Shown one piece after another: positions 4,789-7,323 of a stretch of 7,323 nucleotides of DNA. The stretch lies in NCBI GenBank assembly GCA_002396665.1, contig DGYJ01000117.1:8187-15509 (forward strand). The letters are read 5' to 3'. The position numbers were made by a program, and so were the translations under genes. The notes under the pieces are model-generated. The model saw only the letters and a list, made by a program, of their open reading frames with translations. It was not told the origin of the DNA and did no database searches. The stretch comes from Bdellovibrionaceae bacterium UBA5009. GTDB lineage: Bacteria > Bdellovibrionota > Bdellovibrionia > Bdellovibrionales > Bdellovibrionaceae. How positions within the stretch are numbered: position 1 is the stretch's first letter; every line of letters starts with the position of its first letter.

Positions 4789-7071
4789 GCATCCCAAACT
4801 AAAACCACAGTTTGTGCAGCGGTAACATCCACTGTGAAGTTCTGTCGAACCACCACATTCTGGACATTTTTTAAAGCCCTCGGGGATTTCTGATTTTTTA
4901 TTCAGTGGCTGACTCATTTTTGATCCATCACGATACAGGGCCACAGATTTTAAACCCAAGGTCCATGCCTGCATGTAGACGCCTTGAACTTGTTCGACTG
5001 TTGCGGAAGTTGGTAAATTAATCGTTTTCGAAATCGCACCGCTGACAAAGGGCTGAACAGCGGCCATCATTAGCAAGTGACTTTCGGCCGAAAGTGATTT
5101 TTTCCCCATGGCACAGGTCAAAACTTTTTGTGCGTCTTCACTGAGTTCTGAAATATCAGCCACATCCATTCCATCGGTGATTTTCTTTTCAATTTTTGAA
5201 ATGGCATCTGAAGAGTATCCCAACTTCAAAAGGGCCGGGCGAACAGAACTTGAGGCCATTTGCAGCACTCCACCGCCAACAAGTTTTTTCGTTTTAACCA
5301 ATGAAAATTCGGGCTCGATCCCTGTCGTATCACAATCCATCATGAGCCCGATAGTTCCCGTCGGGGCAATGGCACTGACCTGGGAATTTCGTACCCCATG
5401 GCGTTTTGAAGAGCGAAGAACCTCGGCCCACAATTGCTTTGCCATTTCATAAAAATTTTTCAACTGCTGCTGGTCTTTTTCGCTTTTTACTGACTCTAGC
5501 AGCATTTTTAATTTTTCATGGGCCTCTTGATGCTGATGCAAAACCTTCGTCATTGATTTTTTATTTTTTTGAAATCTTTCAAATGGAGTTTTTAATTCTG
5601 CCAATTCGCAACTTGTTAAGTAAGCCTGGGCTGACATCAAGGATGTCAAAAGCCCTGCCCACAACCTTCCCTGCTGACTGTCATAGGGGATTCCCATTTT
5701 CATCAGCAAGGATCCCAAATTGGCAAAGCCAATTCCCAGGGGGCGATAATCGTGGCTTCGTCCTGCAATTTTTTCCGTTGGATAGCTGGCCTCGTCGACT
5801 AAAATATCCTGGGCTAAAAATACAATTTTAATTGTGTGCAAGTAGCCCTCAAGATCAAAACCTTTTTCGACATCATAAAATGCAGATAAATTTAAAGAAG
5901 CCAAATTGCAGGCCGTATCGTCCAAAAACATAAATTCTGAACAAGGATTACTGGCGCGAATGGGCTCGTCGGCCAAGCAAGTATTCCAACGATTAATCGT
6001 ATCATGGAATTGCAAACCAGGATCTGCACAAAACCATGCGGCCGCAGAAATTTTATTCCAAATTTCCTTAGCTGGAATTTGACGGATTGTTTTTTGATCC
6101 ACCCTGGATTTTAAATTCCATTTTTTATTTTCAATCACAGCCTTCATGAATTCATCGGTGACCCGCACAGAATTATTTGCATTTTGACCCGAAATTGTTT
6201 TGTAGGCTGGGCCTTCAAAATCAGAGCTCATCCCAGCTTGAATCAGCAAATGAGCTTTTTTTTCTTCTGCGACTTTCCAATCAATAAAATCTTCAATTTC
6301 AGGATGATCCACATCGACGATGACCATTTTTGCTGCTCGCCGAGTTGTGCCCCCGGACTTGATGGCCCCCGCCCCGCGATCAAGGACATCTAAAAAGGAC
6401 ATCAAGCCTGAAGACGTGCCCCCCGAGCGAAGCTCTTCATATTTACTTCGAAGTGTTGAAAAATTAGTTCCAGATCCAGAACCATATTTAAATAATCTTG
6501 CTTCTGTTTTTGCCAACTCAAAAATGCCTTCAATGGAGTCCTCTAAACTTTGGATAAAACAGGCCGAGGCCTGGGGTCTTTCATAGGCATCACTGACAGA
6601 GACTATTTTTTTCTTTTTAAAATCAAAGGCCCAGTGATGACTTGGGGATTTCAGTTTGTAATTGCGAAGCCCCACATTGAACCAAACTGGGCTATTGAAG
6701 GCGGCTTTTTGATTTAAAAGAATAAATTTTAATTCATTTTTAAAATTTTCAATTTCATTTTTTGATAAATATTTTTGCACGAAGGCTGCGTCACCCAAGG
6801 CATCGACAACCCTTTGCACCAATTGCAAAATCGAATTTTCAGACCCTGTCCTTGGCACTCCTTTTTTGCGGAAATACTTACTGGCAGCAACATCAACAGC
6901 CAACGAGGACCATGTGGACGGGGCCTTAACGCCCTTCATTTCAAAGTGAGTTGCACCACTTGGAGTTTTAATCACCGAATCCAAAGTTTTCCACTGGATC
7001 AAGGCTTCTGCCTTTTTCCCACCTGTCCAATAATTCAAAATTTTGATTTTAGCCCCGGTCTTCTTTTTCAT
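4783..7071 (-). CDS. nrdJ: Adenosylcobalamin-dependent (class II) ribonucleoside-diphosphate reductase
   Basis: This enzyme reduces ribonucleotides to deoxyribonucleotides with a thiyl radical made by homolysis of adenosylcobalamin, so it needs no oxygen. In the 762-aa reading the landmarks are NSPVWFNVG (126-134), the first redox Cys C171 in ASACFIQ, the NPCSE finger loop (375-379) with radical Cys C377 flanked by N375 and E379, the second redox Cys C388 in TACNLAS, and APTGTIGLMMDCDTTGIEP (569-587). The tail has a zinc-ribbon-like Cys cluster (C736, C739, C749, C752, C755, C761) typical of this NrdJ type and likely to relay electrons to the active site. No N-terminal ATP-cone is visible. 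Residues about 498-555 are Lys/Glu/Gln-rich and helical. The ATG at 7069-7071 follows GGGGAAGG. A TTG at 7101 would add ten residues through that site and is less likely. It is divergent from a cysteine desulfurase gene. Confidence 0.95.
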   Translation of the reverse strand: MKKKTGAKIKILNYWTGGKKAEALIQWKTLDSVIKTPSGATHFEMKGVKAPSTWSSLAVDVAASKYFRKKGVPRTGSENSILQLVQRVVDALGDAAFVQKYLSKNEIENFKNELKFILLNQKAAFNSPVWFNVGLRNYKLKSPSHHWAFDFKKKKIVSVSDAYERPQASACFIQSLEDSIEGIFELAKTEARLFKYGSGSGTNFSTLRSKYEELRSGGTSSGLMSFLDVLDRGAGAIKSGGTTRRAAKMVIVDVDHPEIEDFIDWKVAEEKKAHLLIQAGMSSDFEGPAYKTISGQNANNSVRVTDEFMKAVIENKKWNLKSRVDQKTIRQIPAKEIWNKISAAAWFCADPGLQFHDTINRWNTCLADEPIRASNPCSEFMFLDDTACNLASLNLSAFYDVEKGFDLEGYLHTIKIVFLAQDILVDEASYPTEKIAGRSHDYRPLGIGFANLGSLLMKMGIPYDSQQGRLWAGLLTSLMSAQAYLTSCELAELKTPFERFQKNKKSMTKVLHQHQEAHEKLKMLLESVKSEKDQQQLKNFYEMAKQLWAEVLRSSKRHGVRNSQVSAIAPTGTIGLMMDCDTTGIEPEFSLVKTKKLVGGGVLQMASSSVRPALLKLGYSSDAISKIEKKITDGMDVADISELSEDAQKVLTCAMGKKSLSAESHLLMMAAVQPFVSGAISKTINLPTSATVEQVQGVYMQAWTLGLKSVALYRDGSKMSQPLNKKSEIPEGFKKCPECGGSTELHSGCYRCTNCGFSLGCA

Positions 7072-7075
7072 TGAC

Positions 7076-7083
7076 CCTTCCCC
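7076..7083 (-). promoter_or_regulatory. Ribosome binding site deciding the nrdJ start
   Basis: GGGGAAGG on the minus strand ends 4 nt before the ATG at 7069-7071. If translation began at the upstream TTG (7099-7101) this site would lie inside the coding region, so the ATG is preferred. Confidence 0.65.
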
Positions 7084-7108
7084 TGGATTTAGAGATGACA
7101 ATTAAAGG

Positions 7109-7323
7109 ATGACACCAATTTATTTAGATTACAACGCGACAACACCTTTGGACCCTAGGGTCTTCGAAGCCATGAAACCGTATTTTCTTGAGCATTTTGG
7201 AAATCCCTCCAGTCAAAGCCATATTTGGGGCTGGGCCTCTGGCAAGGCCGTGCGCGAAGCCAGGGAAACTGCTGCAAAATTTTTAGACTGTAAAGACACT
7301 GAACTTTTTTTTACTTCTGGCAG
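7109..7323 (+). CDS. Cysteine desulfurase (NifS/IscS family), N-terminal part, cut by window end
   Basis: This is a class V aminotransferase-fold, PLP-dependent enzyme that takes sulfur from cysteine as a persulfide for Fe-S clusters and thiolated tRNA. Only 71 codons plus two bases are present. They show the family's N-terminal signature YLDYNATTPLDPRV (5-18), then HFGNPSS (29-35), the helix GKAVREARETAAKFL (45-59) and the start of the FTSG cofactor-phosphate motif (68-71). The PLP lysine and active-site cysteine would lie downstream, outside the window, so IscS, NifS and SufS-like subtypes cannot be told apart. ATG 7109 is the first usable start, because an in-frame TAA lies at 7103-7105. 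AAAGG overlaps the position next to the ATG, so the ribosome binding site is poorly spaced. It is divergent from nrdJ across 37 bp. Confidence 0.92.
   Translation, partial: MTPIYLDYNATTPLDPRVFEAMKPYFLEHFGNPSSQSHIWGWASGKAVREARETAAKFLDCKDTELFFTSG

Noticed and set aside
4812..4836. Inverted repeat CACAGT/ACTGTG near the nrdJ 3' end as a terminator for the cinA-like gene
   Set aside because: The stem is 6 bp with a long loop, no T-tract follows, and it falls inside the conserved Cys-rich zinc-ribbon codons.
5406..5831. A 141-codon plus-strand open frame opposite nrdJ
   Set aside because: It lies wholly inside the strongly supported nrdJ gene on the other strand, has no recognisable domain and no supporting ribosome binding site. 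The same holds for the other plus-strand frames at 5108-5452, 6184-6393, 6320-6586 and 6775-7074.
7094..7114. Direct repeat GATGACA (7094-7100 and 7108-7114)
   Set aside because: Two copies of 7 bases, one including the desulfurase start codon, are easily explained by chance.
7072..7323. Cobalamin riboswitch ahead of nrdJ
   Set aside because: The upstream sequence is the coding start of the cysteine desulfurase and no B12-box-like element was recognised.

Overview
The window holds seven protein genes: five complete, one open at the left edge and one cut by the right edge. The DNA is moderately AT-rich and the genes are packed tightly. No rRNA, tRNA, CRISPR array, insertion sequence or phage gene was seen. 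Content and style (unimodular QueF, class II B12-dependent ribonucleotide reductase, isovaleryl-CoA-dehydrogenase-type enzyme, AT-rich Lys/Asn-rich proteins) suggest a Gram-negative chromosomal core region. A member of the Bdellovibrionota is my best guess, but it rests on general resemblance only and is uncertain.

Layout. (1) About 1-1004, plus strand: a class I SAM-dependent methyltransferase of the RlmI/RlmK-like type, whose reading frame stays open to the left edge. (2) 3472 down to 1063, minus strand: a three-gene unit of acyl-CoA dehydrogenase, trmH and queF. The first two overlap by one base (TAATG) and the last two are 38 bp apart. The unit converges on the methyltransferase, with a weak terminator-like hairpin between them. 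(3) 3549-4781, plus strand: a CinA-family protein, divergent from the acyl-CoA dehydrogenase across 76 bp. Its N-terminal domain is good, but its C-terminal NMN-deamidase-like domain looks decayed. (4) 7071 down to 4783, minus strand: the B12-dependent ribonucleotide reductase nrdJ. It ends one base from cinA, tail to tail. (5) 7109 to the right edge, plus strand: the first 71 codons of a cysteine desulfurase, divergent from nrdJ across 37 bp.

How the genes fit together. trmH (ribose methylation of tRNA, probably G18) and queF (last step of preQ1 synthesis, leading to queuosine at tRNA position 34) form a small tRNA-modification pair. They are transcribed behind an acyl-CoA dehydrogenase that probably acts in branched-chain acyl-CoA breakdown. 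The cysteine desulfurase could feed Fe-S clusters and tRNA thiolation. nrdJ supplies deoxynucleotides without needing oxygen.

This is mostly ordinary housekeeping sequence, and I see no convincing undescribed system. The observations most worth checking are the decayed CinA C-terminal domain, the coupled acyl-CoA dehydrogenase/trmH/queF unit, and the start codons, several of which should be moved from the longest possible reading.
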